From positions 1 to 51,631 of the forward strand of contig NZ_JAFMST010000018.1 of NCBI RefSeq assembly GCF_017916275.1: 51,631 bases of DNA, read 5' to 3'. Position numbers and translations under genes: made by a program. This DNA is from Rubellimicrobium arenae (lineage in GTDB: Bacteria > Pseudomonadota > Alphaproteobacteria > Rhodobacterales > Rhodobacteraceae). How positions within the stretch are numbered: position 1 is the stretch's first letter; the number at the start of each line of letters is the position of its first letter. Positions 1-8,555 of the stretch are shown in pieces. The notes under the pieces are model-generated. The model was not told the DNA's origin and did not search any database. It saw only the letters and a program-made list of their open reading frames with translations.

Positions 1-131
<131 letters not shown>

Positions 132-370
132 TCACGGCAGGCCGGGCGTCCGCCCGTCCATCGGCCGAATGGTTCGAAAGGGCGCGCCTGGACCGGCGCG
201 CCGCATGGGGATGTCCGACCAGCGTCGTGCGGCCGCACCAAAGGGCCTGACATCGTCGAGACGATCGGACGGATCAATCTGCGTAGGATGGCGCCTCATC
301 GCAGGAAGAAAACGATCTGTCCACCGATGAGTTGAGCAGATTAGGCGGTTACTCGCCAAAAGCGTGTGAA

Positions 371-394
371 AGAGGACGCAGTACGGCGTCCTCT
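371..394 (-). terminator. Hairpin terminator after the exoY-like gene
   Basis: A perfect 9-bp inverted repeat (AGAGGACGC / GCGTCCTCT) with a 6-base loop lies just past the exoY-like stop at 402. On the minus strand it is followed by a short T-rich stretch. It separates the transferase gene from gmd. The rest of the 300-base gap (102-370) shows no gene I can support and presumably holds the gmd promoter. Confidence 0.6.
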
Positions 395-401
395 GGGGAG
401 G

Positions 402-1085
402 TCAGATGCCTTTGCGGCCCAGGATCACCTGAAGCGTACGTCCGGCGATCCAGAGATCGAACAGGATCGAGGCGTGACGGACATAGTATAGGTCGGCCGC
501 GACCTTGGCGTGCACCCCCTCGAGGCCATCCACATAGCCGACCTCGGTCTGCGCGAAGCCGCTGATTCCGGGGCGCACGGCGTGGCGCTCCCGGTAGCCG
601 GGCACCTCGTTCACATACACCCGCGCATGGTCGATGAAGTCCGGACGCGGGCCGATGAGGCTCATGTCGCCCTTGAGGACATTGAGGACCTGCGGCAACT
701 CGTCGAGCCGCGCCTTGCGGAGGATCGCGCCGAGCGGGGTGATCCGGTCGCTGTCCAGCGCGTCCCAGGCGCCCCGCTTGATGACGGGGGCGTCGGTCAT
801 CGACCGGAACTTGTAAGCGCGGAAGGGACGGCCGTTCTGCCCCATCCGTTCCTGGACGAAGAACAGGCTGCCATTGTTGAGGAAGGGGTTGAGGACCAGC
901 AACCCCAGCGCGACCAGCAGCAGCGGCCACATCAGCACGAGTGACACGGCCACGTCGAAAGCGCGCTTGGCGGCCTGGTAGGCCAGCGACGCGGTCTTGG
1001 TCCGGGGCGCCCAAGCCGGGGCAAAAACCGGTCCGGTGGCGACAACTTCGCCAGCAGTCGTTACATTGGCAATAGAGCCGAGCAT
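402..1085 (-). CDS. ExoY/WcaJ-type undecaprenyl-phosphate sugar-1-phosphate transferase
   Basis: This 227-residue protein is a polyprenol-phosphate hexose-1-phosphate transferase, which starts repeat-unit synthesis by loading a sugar phosphate (commonly Gal-1-P or Glc-1-P) onto undecaprenyl phosphate at the inner membrane. It has one N-terminal membrane segment (about 44-66) followed by the catalytic domain. Family motifs are YKFRSM (91-96), RKARLDELPQ (123-132), KGDMSLIGPRPD (138-149) and RHAVRPGISG (167-176). The length fits the short ExoY form that lacks the extra N-terminal membrane helices of WbaP. The start is supported by a GAGGGA ribosome site. A TTAA-N7-TTAA box lies 34 bases upstream. 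The sugar transferred cannot be told from sequence. Confidence 0.92.
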   Translation of the reverse strand: MLGSIANVTTAGEVVATGPVFAPAWAPRTKTASLAYQAAKRAFDVAVSLVLMWPLLLVALGLLVLNPFLNNGSLFFVQERMGQNGRPFRAYKFRSMTDAPVIKRGAWDALDSDRITPLGAILRKARLDELPQVLNVLKGDMSLIGPRPDFIDHARVYVNEVPGYRERHAVRPGISGFAQTEVGYVDGLEGVHAKVAADLYYVRHASILFDLWIAGRTLQVILGRKGI

Positions 1086-1118
1086 AACATTCCCTCGTTC
1101 GCTCCCTTATTGCGGGAG

Positions 1119-1133
1119 TTAATCGCTCCTTAA
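1119..1133. promoter_or_regulatory. CtrA-type binding site TTAA-N7-TTAA
   Basis: The bases TTAATCGCTCCTTAA match the full alphaproteobacterial CtrA consensus of two TTAA half-sites with a spacer of exactly seven. The site lies 34-48 bases upstream of the ExoY-like start codon. CtrA is a known cell-cycle and motility response regulator in this class and controls surface functions in Rhodobacterales. Whether it activates or blocks this promoter cannot be read from the position, because no clear -10 element is evident. Confidence 0.55.
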
Positions 1134-1990
1134 CAAAGCGTCCGTGGGACGAAAAGATGGCGGGACAGGGACGAGTTCGCAAAGATGACCGGTGGCTTTC
1201 CGCGACAGGCAACATGGAAGCCGACATGCCTGTTTCTGCAGCAGAAGGAGAACCGCGGGAGGTGACCTCATCTGCCCTGCCTGCCCTCTAAATCTCTAGA
1301 AATGCTGGAAGAAACGACTGTTGGCCGCGACTCGCAGCTCGTTCGGGCCTGGTTCCGTCATCACGTACTTGTGATCGAAGGGGTGGGGTGAAGGGGGCTT
1401 TGGAGGGCTGGTCTCATGCCCAATTTCCTCATTTTGGACACAATTGAATGCAATATGGTGAAAATGGAAACAGTGGAATCGGCCGTCGTGAAGTTCGAAC
1501 GGCCGGCTTTCTTCGGCTTTTCTAGAACATTCGACCAGTCCCCAAGCGGGAGCGGAAATGCGCTAGGACGGGCCTTTCAGGAGTAGAATGGCTTTGATCA
1601 GCAGGCGACGTGAAGGATCGCGAGTCTCCGGTGGCTTCGTGAGATGGGGTGCCTGGTCGCCCGATGACAATGCCCCTGCTCCCCAGCCGCTTCGGCCTGC
1701 TGGCACCTCGATCCGCAGCCCATCCGCAGGGGGACCGGAAAGCCGGCCGTGGCCCTTCGGCGACGGAGCGGGCAACTGTGCAACTTGACGGAGAAAGTCC
1801 TTGCAAATTTTCTACGATCCCGGATGAAGACCGCGACAGGCTCGCGCAACTTATAGTAGCGCGGGGTTGACGAACTCTCCCATTAAGCGAATAGTCGCCT
1901 AACCCACATCCTGCGGCTGTGCTTCAACCCTTATGCACAACCATGTCCTCGGCTATGTGGCCGGGACCCTGTTGGCCAGAGATCCCCGTC
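1134..1990. other. Long non-coding gap between exoY-like gene and Wzz/BY-kinase
   Basis: About 860 bases without a gene I can support. Several short open frames overlap one another on both strands between 1522 and 1870, but none has a ribosome site or recognisable motif. The stretch 1430-1480 is clearly more AT-rich than its surroundings. A 6-bp inverted repeat (GGCCGT / ACGGCC, 1481-1504) is followed by a T-rich run and may be a weak terminator or part of a leader. Divergent promoters for the two flanking genes must lie here. Confidence 0.5.
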
Positions 1991-4144
1991 ATGCAAAAGT
2001 CTTTGCAAGCTGTTCAATTCCAGCCGGCCGTCGTCGATGCGGAGGCCAATGATCAGGTTGACCTGCTCGAGATCGTTCGGACGCTCTGGCGCGGCAAGCA
2101 CTGGATCGTGCTCTGCTCCGCCCTGGCCATGTCCTATGGCTGGTACCACGCCGCGGTCCAGTCCAGGCCGCTCTACATGTCCACCACGCAGATGGCCCTT
2201 CAGGTCGCCGACTCGCAGGTCATGAGCCTCCAGTCCCTCGTGACCGGCTTCTCGGGCGACAAGGCCAGCATCAACACCGAGATGGCGGTCCTGCGCTCGG
2301 GCGAGCTTCTGGGCCGGCTCGTGGACCGGCTGCACCTCGAGCAGGATCCCGAGTTCAACGACAGGATCTCCGACCCCCTGAACCAGCCCGGCCTGCTGTC
2401 CCGCGCCAAGTCGGCGGTCCGCAGCGCTCTCGGCATCAGCCACCCGGAACCGGCGGCTTCGCCGGAGGAGGTCCGGCAGGGAGTCGTCGACTCGGTCCGC
2501 GAGGCGATCGACGTGAACAGCAGCTTCGACACCTATGTCTTCAGCATCTCGGTCACCAGCCGTGACGCGGCGAAGTCGGCTCTGATGGCCGATACTCTGG
2601 CCGAGCTTTACCGCGACGACCAGATCCGCGCGAAGGTCGAGGCGACGGAGCGGGCGGCGACCTGGTTCTCAAACCGGGTGGGCGAGCTTCGCGCCGATCT
2701 CGACTCGCGTCAGAACCAGATCTCGGACCTTCGGGCCCGCAGCGCCCTCGTGAGCGCGGAAAGCCTCGAGGCCCTGAACGCCCAGGCCATCGAGCTCCGT
2801 TCCAATCTCCAGGAGGTCCGCGGCCAGGCCGAGCGGGTGGCCGAGCGTCTCGCCGCCCTGGAGGCGGCGCAGGTTTCCGGCGACCTGCAGGCCAAGGTCG
2901 AGGCCGCTCAGGACGGCCAGCTCGACGCTGCCGCCGCCGACCTCGCATCCGGGATGGAAGGCGCCCAGGCGCGGTTCGATCGCCGCTTCGACCAGATCGT
3001 CCTCCAGGCCCGGGCCGAGCAGGAGCGCGGCCAGAAGGCGGCCGAGGATCTCCAGCGGTCGGTCGACGACCTCTCCAAGCAGTTCGAGAGCCAGTCTTCC
3101 GACTTCCAGGAACTCCAGCAGCTCGATCAGGATGCGCAGGCGACGCAGGTGCTCTATGACACCTTCCTCCAGCGCCTGAAGGAAACGACGGCGCAGGAAA
3201 GCCTGCACCAGCCCGACAGCCGGATCCTGACCAAGGCCGCGCTGGGCCTGCAGGTGGCGCCCCGGGTGGCGCTCTCGATGGCGGTCTGGCTGGTGCTGGG
3301 AACGATCCTCGGAGCCGCCGTCGTCCTCGGACGCGAGTTCGTGCAGAACACCTTCCGCACCGTCGATGATCTGGAGCAGCACACGGGCCGCACCGTCCTT
3401 GGCCAGATCCCCAGGATCCCCGCCCGGACGCGGCAGGACACCCTCAACTACCTCCGGCACAAGCCCACCTCGGCCGCCTCCGAGGCGGTGCGGAACCTGC
3501 GGACTTCGATCCTGCTCTCGAACGTCGACAACCCGCCTCAGGTGATCGTGACGACCTCCTCGGTCCCGAGCGAAGGCAAGACCACCCTCGCGATCGCGCT
3601 GGCGCACAGCATGGCCGGCCTGGGCAAGCGCGTCCTCGTGATCGACGGCGACATCCGGCGCCGCACCTTCGACGCCTACTTCACCCAGGACAAGTCCAAG
3701 GGCGGCCTGATGGCGGTGATCTCGGGCAAGGCCAGCCTCGGGGACGCGGTCATGCGGTCCGAAGGGTTCGGCGTGGACGTGCTGAGCAGCGGCCAAAGGC
3801 CGGCGGTGAACGCGGCGGACCTGTTCTCGTCGGAAAGCTTCCAGCGCGTGGTGAACCAGGCGCGCGACGCCTACGATTACGTGATCATCGACACGCCGCC
3901 GGTCCTGGTGGTGCCCGACGCCCGCGTCATCGCGCAACAGGCGGATGCCGTGGTCTATGTCGTCCGGTGGGACAAGACCGTCCGGGGCCAGGTCGAGGAA
4001 GGGCTGCGGCAACTCCGCTCGGTCAATATCGCGGTGTCGGGCCTGGTGTTGTCCCAGATCGATCCCAAGGGCATGCGCCGCTACGGTTACGGCGATCGCT
4101 ACGGGGCCTACTCCCGTTACGGCCGAAGCTACTACAACACCTGA
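1991..4144 (+). CDS. Polysaccharide co-polymerase with BY-kinase domain (Wzz/Wzc/ExoP type)
   Basis: This inner-membrane protein of about 717 residues controls chain length and works with Wza in export. Order: N-terminal Wzz segment with membrane helix 1 (about 37-55), a long periplasmic coiled-coil region (about 220-410), membrane helix 2 (about 424-445), and a cytoplasmic tyrosine autokinase. The kinase has Walker A SEGKTT (527-532), Walker A' VIDGD (to 554) and Walker B VIIDTPP (631-637). The C terminus carries seven tyrosines (698, 700, 704, 707, 710, 714, 715), the expected autophosphorylation cluster. I chose ATG 1991; ATG 1943 or GTG 1919 in the same frame would add 16 or 24 unlikely residues, and no start has a strong ribosome site. 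It converges on wza. Confidence 0.93.
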   Translation: MQKSLQAVQFQPAVVDAEANDQVDLLEIVRTLWRGKHWIVLCSALAMSYGWYHAAVQSRPLYMSTTQMALQVADSQVMSLQSLVTGFSGDKASINTEMAVLRSGELLGRLVDRLHLEQDPEFNDRISDPLNQPGLLSRAKSAVRSALGISHPEPAASPEEVRQGVVDSVREAIDVNSSFDTYVFSISVTSRDAAKSALMADTLAELYRDDQIRAKVEATERAATWFSNRVGELRADLDSRQNQISDLRARSALVSAESLEALNAQAIELRSNLQEVRGQAERVAERLAALEAAQVSGDLQAKVEAAQDGQLDAAAADLASGMEGAQARFDRRFDQIVLQARAEQERGQKAAEDLQRSVDDLSKQFESQSSDFQELQQLDQDAQATQVLYDTFLQRLKETTAQESLHQPDSRILTKAALGLQVAPRVALSMAVWLVLGTILGAAVVLGREFVQNTFRTVDDLEQHTGRTVLGQIPRIPARTRQDTLNYLRHKPTSAASEAVRNLRTSILLSNVDNPPQVIVTTSSVPSEGKTTLAIALAHSMAGLGKRVLVIDGDIRRRTFDAYFTQDKSKGGLMAVISGKASLGDAVMRSEGFGVDVLSSGQRPAVNAADLFSSESFQRVVNQARDAYDYVIIDTPPVLVVPDARVIAQQADAVVYVVRWDKTVRGQVEEGLRQLRSVNIAVSGLVLSQIDPKGMRRYGYGDRYGAYSRYGRSYYNT

Positions 4145-4195
4145 GGGCCGAGGGGTCCTGCTCCGCCCCGCCTTGCACGGGGCGTCGGAAACGGC

Positions 4196-4223
4196 AAAGG
4201 GCGGCCCGCTGGGGCCGCCCTTT
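4196..4223. terminator. Bidirectional terminator between the kinase gene and wza
   Basis: A perfect 12-bp stem, AAAGGGCGGCCC paired with GGGCCGCCCTTT, with a 4-base loop GCTG. It begins with A residues and ends with T residues, so it can serve both converging genes. It lies between the stop at 4144 and the wza stop at 4226. Confidence 0.85.
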
Positions 4224-4225
4224 CC

Positions 4226-5593
4226 TTAGTCGACCGCCGCTGCGGCGTTCTGGACCAGCGTCGGGAAGAACTGCTGGAAGGCCCGGTTCCAGCGCGTGAT
4301 GGGCTGCTCCTCGATGAAGACGATGTCGTTGGGGCGCATCTCGAACTGCGTGGCCAGCGTCAGGTTGGCGGCGTTCCGGATGTCCAGGTGCCAGGCCGTC
4401 ACGGGGTCGGTCTGCGCGGGATCCGACGACGCCCGCAGCACATAGATCTGGGACGGGTTGCCGGTCGTGGTGCTGAACCCGCCATCGTCGAAGAGGGCGT
4501 CCGCCAAGGTCGCCTGCTGGCCGAAGGGCAGGGGATAGCGCTGCTGCCGGATCACCTCGCCCGCGAGATACACGTAATCGCGCGGGACGGCGCCCAGGTC
4601 CGACCGGGCCTGAAAAACGTCGCGCTGTTCGTCCAGCTCGCCGCGGCGGACCGAGATCTCCGCCTCCAGCTCCTCGATCGCGGCGGTCCGTTCGGCGCGG
4701 CGGAGGCTCGCGGCGTTGATCTGCTGCTCGTAGTAGCCGAGGGCACGGTCGAGATCGTAGCTCGTGTCCACGAAGACGGAGTCGCCCGGCAGGAGCTGGA
4801 TCGACCGCAGGTCGCCACGGTCCGTATAGTCCCGGAGCGGGATCTGATACAGCGTGCCCGCCCTGTAGATCCGAATGGAGGCATATTCCGGGGTGCTCAC
4901 GTTGAGGCCGCCCGCTGCCGTCAGCGCCTCGTCCAGCGTCGGGACGTTCAGCGTGACGGGAACGATCGTCGGGGTCGTCACGGCGCCCCCTACCGTGATC
5001 CTCTGGGAGTTGAACCCCGTGATCTCGAGGCTGAAGTCCGGATCGGCCCCGGTGTCCAGGAACCGCTCGAAGAGCCGTTGTTCGGCATCCTCGATGGTCA
5101 GGCCGCCGATCTGGACGGCGCCCACCTGGGGCACGGCGATCGCGCCGTCGTCACGCACCGTGTACTCCTGCCGGATCTCGCCCGCTCCGGCCAGGCCGCC
5201 CGCCTGAGGGGAGACATCCGACGCAGGGGCCGAGCGGGTGGCGAGCTGGACCACGTCGCCCACCCCGATCCGGTACGGCTCGGGCGTTGCGGCGGGCGGC
5301 GTGCGCAGCTCGAGCTGGCCGGGCTGGAAATCCGGCACCACAGGTGGCGCGGGCAGGGCGCCCGCTCCGCGGGGCGTGCCACCGCCTGTGGTCTCGGCAA
5401 AGGCCGCGGGAAGGCTGCGCGGCACGTAGGGCGTGCTGTTGGCGGCGGCGATGCTGGCCCGCGTCATCTCCAGGACGGTCACGCCGTCATCGGCCTGGTC
5501 GCTGATCAGGGGGCTGACATAGGTAACCCCGCACCCGCCCAGGGCCGTGGCTGAAGCAAGGAGAAGCGAGCGGAGCGTTAAGAACTTCTTCAT
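4226..5593 (-). CDS. wza: Wza-type outer-membrane polysaccharide export lipoprotein
   Basis: A 455-residue exporter that forms the outer-membrane channel for the polysaccharide. A lipoprotein signal ends in LGGC, with acylated Cys21. A Poly_export domain follows (about 104-190, starting at YRIGVGDVV), then a first SLBB domain (about 197-275), a charged helical stretch likely to be coiled coil (about 281-335), and a second SLBB-like part (about 340-430, with YLAGEV and MRPNDIVFIEE). The last 20 residues form an aromatic amphipathic helix, as in the Wza outer-membrane barrel. The inserted coiled coil between SLBB parts makes it longer than E. coli Wza and more like the BexD/CtrA/VexA-related exporters of this class. 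It faces the co-polymerase gene across a shared terminator. Confidence 0.9.
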   Translation of the reverse strand: MKKFLTLRSLLLASATALGGCGVTYVSPLISDQADDGVTVLEMTRASIAAANSTPYVPRSLPAAFAETTGGGTPRGAGALPAPPVVPDFQPGQLELRTPPAATPEPYRIGVGDVVQLATRSAPASDVSPQAGGLAGAGEIRQEYTVRDDGAIAVPQVGAVQIGGLTIEDAEQRLFERFLDTGADPDFSLEITGFNSQRITVGGAVTTPTIVPVTLNVPTLDEALTAAGGLNVSTPEYASIRIYRAGTLYQIPLRDYTDRGDLRSIQLLPGDSVFVDTSYDLDRALGYYEQQINAASLRRAERTAAIEELEAEISVRRGELDEQRDVFQARSDLGAVPRDYVYLAGEVIRQQRYPLPFGQQATLADALFDDGGFSTTTGNPSQIYVLRASSDPAQTDPVTAWHLDIRNAANLTLATQFEMRPNDIVFIEEQPITRWNRAFQQFFPTLVQNAAAAVD

Positions 5594-6032
5594 CGGTTTT
5601 TTCTATGCCTTGGATCGCCGACACCTCGATGGTCGACGTGAAGGCTGAATGTCCCCCGCGTCACCTGTCCGGTGCACTGATAATGCAACCCTACCTTGTT
5701 CGTCATTACCGGGCGGGATGTCGAGTTGCGCGTTCCGCTCACAAGAGCATGATCCTGCCGGTTGTGGCCAGTGATGCACGCCGCGACGGCACAACTGGCA
5801 GGGTGGCACTGTTGCAGCTTTGCGCCGTGTCGGGCCGAAGCTGCCGGCCCGCACGGGGGGTAGGGCGTCGGGTGTCGCCGCTGCCACACCGCGCCGGGTC
5901 ACGCAGCACCGATTTTGGAGATGTCCCGCGGGGGTGCTTATGTGCTTAGCATGGTTCGCAGGTCTGTTCCGGCGGAACCGGACGGAGCGTCCCTGGCAGC
6001 CTGGCGACGATGGGCGAGTGAATCGAGTAGAC
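5594..6032. other. Gap upstream of wza and the small membrane protein gene
   Basis: About 440 bases between divergent genes. It must hold the wza promoter. I see short open frames on both strands but none with a ribosome site, motif or convincing codon use, and no strong hairpin. Confidence 0.4.
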
Positions 6033-6287
6033 ATGGCCACGACACATCTTCCTTCCGCCTCCGCGGACCTCCCTGCCGGTCCGAGTTCCATGGCAGCGGG
6101 TCGTACGCGCCAGGAGCCGCGGACAGAACGACCGGACGCGACCCTCGACCGCCCGGCCCCGTGGGTTGGACGCCATGTCCCAGCCCCTCCGCCCGAAGAC
6201 GACCGGGCCTTGGCGCGGATGCTGGCCCTGGCGTTCCTGGCCGGCCTGGGCATCTGGGTGGCCCTGGGGCTCTACGTCCTGCTCTGA
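6033..6287 (+). CDS. Small single-pass membrane protein, unknown function
   Basis: I do not recognise this 84-residue protein. The first 57 residues are polar, rich in Pro, Arg and Ala and probably disordered; the last 24 (ALARMLALAFLAGLGIWVAL onward) form one membrane helix ending at the C terminus, so it looks tail-anchored with a cytosolic N terminus. ATG 6033 has no strong ribosome site, and the frame stays open further upstream to 5820, so the start is uncertain. It lies 91 bases before an SDR gene on the same strand and next to wza. Codon use looks like that of its neighbours, but reality of the gene rests mainly on the clean membrane helix. Confidence 0.45.
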   Translation: MATTHLPSASADLPAGPSSMAAGRTRQEPRTERPDATLDRPAPWVGRHVPAPPPEDDRALARMLALAFLAGLGIWVALGLYVLL

Positions 6288-6378
6288 GGCGATCGCGCGG
6301 GCGCGGACGCCGATGACACCGCGCCCGGATCGTCCTACCAACTTCGCGCACGCCGATCCGGCGGCACGGGGGAGGGAT

Positions 6379-7134
6379 ATGGGCGAGGACTTCAAGAACG
6401 TCGTGGTTCTGGTAACCGGGGCAGGGCGCGGCATCGGACGGGCCGTGGCCCTGGAGTTCGCACGGCAGGGGGCAGCCGTCGCGCTGGGGCTTCGCGACCC
6501 GGCCACCGGCGCGGGGCTGGCCGAGGAGATCGAGGCTCTGGGCGGCACGGCCCTGGCGCTGCGGATGGATGTCACGGACCTGTCGCAGGTCGATCGCGCC
6601 GTAGAGGAGGCCGAGGCCCGGCTGGGTCCGATCGGGGTGCTGGTGAACAACGTGGGCTTCAGCCGTCCCGCTCCGGCGCTCGAGGTCACGCCCGAGGATT
6701 TCGACGACATGGTGGCCGCCAACGTGAAGGGCGCGTTCTTCACGGCACAGGCCGTGGCGCGCCGCATGGCCATGCGCGGCGGCGGGCGGATCGTCAACAT
6801 GGGCAGCCAGGCCGGCGCGGTCGCGCTCGAGAACGAGTCGGTCTACTGCATGACCAAGGCGGCCCTGGCGCACCTGACCAAGTGCTGGGCGGTCGAGTGG
6901 GGACGGCTCGGGATCAACGTGACCTGCGTGGCCCCGACCTTCACCGCGACCGAGGGCGCGGCGGTCTGGCTGGAGGACGAGGCCTTCCGGGACAGCGTGC
7001 TGGCCCGCATCCCCCTGGGACGGGTTGCGACCGTCGAGGATGTGGCCCGGACCGTCGCCTTCCTCGCCTCGCCGGGGGCAGGGATGATCACGGGGACGAC
7101 GCTGATGGTGGACGGCGGCTGGACCGCGGTCTAG
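6379..7134 (+). CDS. SDR-family oxidoreductase (FabG-like)
   Basis: A classical short-chain dehydrogenase/reductase of 251 residues. It has the NAD(P)-binding motif TGAGRGIG (13-20), the NNVG stretch (90-93, usual NNAG) and the catalytic set Ser143, Tyr156, Lys160 (YCMTK). The C-terminal end MVDGGWTAV is typical of the family. The start at ATG 6379 is fixed by a GGAGGG ribosome site; an in-frame ATG at 6313 lacks one. The gene converges on the GH1-like gene with only 4 bases between their stops. Its neighbours suggest a sugar or sugar-alcohol substrate, but the family is too broad to name one. Confidence 0.88.
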   Translation: MGEDFKNVVVLVTGAGRGIGRAVALEFARQGAAVALGLRDPATGAGLAEEIEALGGTALALRMDVTDLSQVDRAVEEAEARLGPIGVLVNNVGFSRPAPALEVTPEDFDDMVAANVKGAFFTAQAVARRMAMRGGGRIVNMGSQAGAVALENESVYCMTKAALAHLTKCWAVEWGRLGINVTCVAPTFTATEGAAVWLEDEAFRDSVLARIPLGRVATVEDVARTVAFLASPGAGMITGTTLMVDGGWTAV

Positions 7135-7138
7135 GCGC

Positions 7139-8494
7139 CTACCATCCGCCGGGTGGGGATCCGGGCGAGCGGCCGCCGCTGCCCGGGCGGGGGTCGCGCC
7201 GCGTGGCGGTGCGCCGCATGGTCCGCACCGCCAGCCGACGCAGGCGATCCGGCGCGCTCTCCTCCTCGTCCTCGCCGTCCTCGGGCATGTCGAGCGGGAG
7301 GACGAGGCAGTGGCTCTGCGCGGGCAGGACGCTCGACCAGTCCTGGATGAGCTGCTTGTAGCATTCGCCCACCGGCCGGATGTTGCGGTCGAGGTCATAG
7401 AGCCCCAGCGGGTTCACGTGCCCGTTGTCCTCGCGCAGCGCCGAGTCCCAGTCCACCTGATCGGTGATCGAGTACCAGGTGAAGCCCAGAACCGGGATGC
7501 CGACGTTCCGCACCCGCAGGACGTTGGCCCATTCCTTCCAAAGCCAGTCGACCGCCTCGCGCCCCGAGGGGCCCTGGTTCAGGTTGGTTTCCGTATGCAT
7601 CACCGGCATCTGGTAGCGGTCGTGATACTGCCGCGTGATCTCGGCGTAGCCGAAGATCTCGCCCGAGGCGTCCATGTGGCCGTCGGCATAGACCCGATGC
7701 TCGTTCGTGACGTAGTAGTCGGTCCCCATGACGCAGAACCGCCGGAGGCGATTGGTCATGAAGAAATCGTACTCCTCGCGCGTCATCCCGTTGTCGAGCA
7801 GGAACTGGTACATCCCGCTGTCCACCCGGTACCCGTAGTTGAGGTCGAGCGACAGGAACCTCTGCTGGTTCAGCGACTCGGCCCGGCCGATCGCGGCGGG
7901 GGAGGAGGCATGGAAGTACTCCGACGACTCGCTTTGGATGAAGAGGGCGTCGGGCCGGACCTCCAGGATCGCATTCATCGCCAGCACATTCGCCTTCACG
8001 AGGTGCTTGAGCGCCGTGACGAAGCCCTGGTCGGTGGTCATCTGTTCGTTCCACCAGCCATAGCGGCCGGAGAACTGGGCGCAGATGAACATCTCGTTGA
8101 CGGGGGTGTACAACTGCACCCAGGGGAAGCGGGCCGCGAAGTCGCGGGCGTAGCGGGTGAACAGGAGCGGGAAGTCGCCGTTCTGGAAGTTGCCGATCCA
8201 GTCCGGCACGCCGAAGTGGCACAGGTCCACGATCGGCATGATCCTGAGACGTTTCAGCTCGGCGAAGGTCTCGTCGGCGAACTCCCAGTCGTACTGGCCG
8301 TCGCCCAGCCAGGTGCGGTGGATCGGGGGGCCATAGCGGAGGAACCGGATGCCCAACTCGGTCACGCATTCGAAGTCGCGCTTCCAATGCGTGTAGTGCC
8401 CGCACTTCTCCATCTCGTCGACGCGATGGGTGCCGTTTCGGATCGTCGGGTAGCTGTTCTCGACCCCTGTGGCGAAGATGAAGCCTGCGGCCAT
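7139..8494 (-). CDS. GH1-like glycoside hydrolase (short form)
   Basis: A protein of about 451 residues with the (beta/alpha)8 clan-A pattern of family GH1. The acid/base glutamate is in TPVNEM (Glu134) and the nucleophile in HTETN (Glu302), so both catalytic residues of a retaining enzyme are present. It has no signal peptide and should be cytosolic. The sequence departs from classic beta-glucosidases around both glutamates (NEM instead of NEP, TETN instead of TENG). A basic Pro/Gly/Arg-rich tail of about 50 residues follows the barrel. The start at 8494 has a GAGGGG ribosome site. It is co-directional with, and 61 bases downstream of, an aldo/keto reductase gene. It could cleave an oligosaccharide or transfer sugars; sequence alone does not decide. 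Confidence 0.82.
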   Translation of the reverse strand: MAAGFIFATGVENSYPTIRNGTHRVDEMEKCGHYTHWKRDFECVTELGIRFLRYGPPIHRTWLGDGQYDWEFADETFAELKRLRIMPIVDLCHFGVPDWIGNFQNGDFPLLFTRYARDFAARFPWVQLYTPVNEMFICAQFSGRYGWWNEQMTTDQGFVTALKHLVKANVLAMNAILEVRPDALFIQSESSEYFHASSPAAIGRAESLNQQRFLSLDLNYGYRVDSGMYQFLLDNGMTREEYDFFMTNRLRRFCVMGTDYYVTNEHRVYADGHMDASGEIFGYAEITRQYHDRYQMPVMHTETNLNQGPSGREAVDWLWKEWANVLRVRNVGIPVLGFTWYSITDQVDWDSALREDNGHVNPLGLYDLDRNIRPVGECYKQLIQDWSSVLPAQSHCLVLPLDMPEDGEDEEESAPDRLRRLAVRTMRRTATRRDPRPGSGGRSPGSPPGGW

Positions 8495-8555
8495 GTCGTT
8501 CCCCTCTGTCCCCCGTCGCAACGTCGCGGGGGCCGGGGGGTTCCTGCGCGGCTGG

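Noticed and set aside
1522-1870. Several overlapping short frames on both strands
   Set aside because: They contradict one another, lack ribosome sites and have no recognisable composition.
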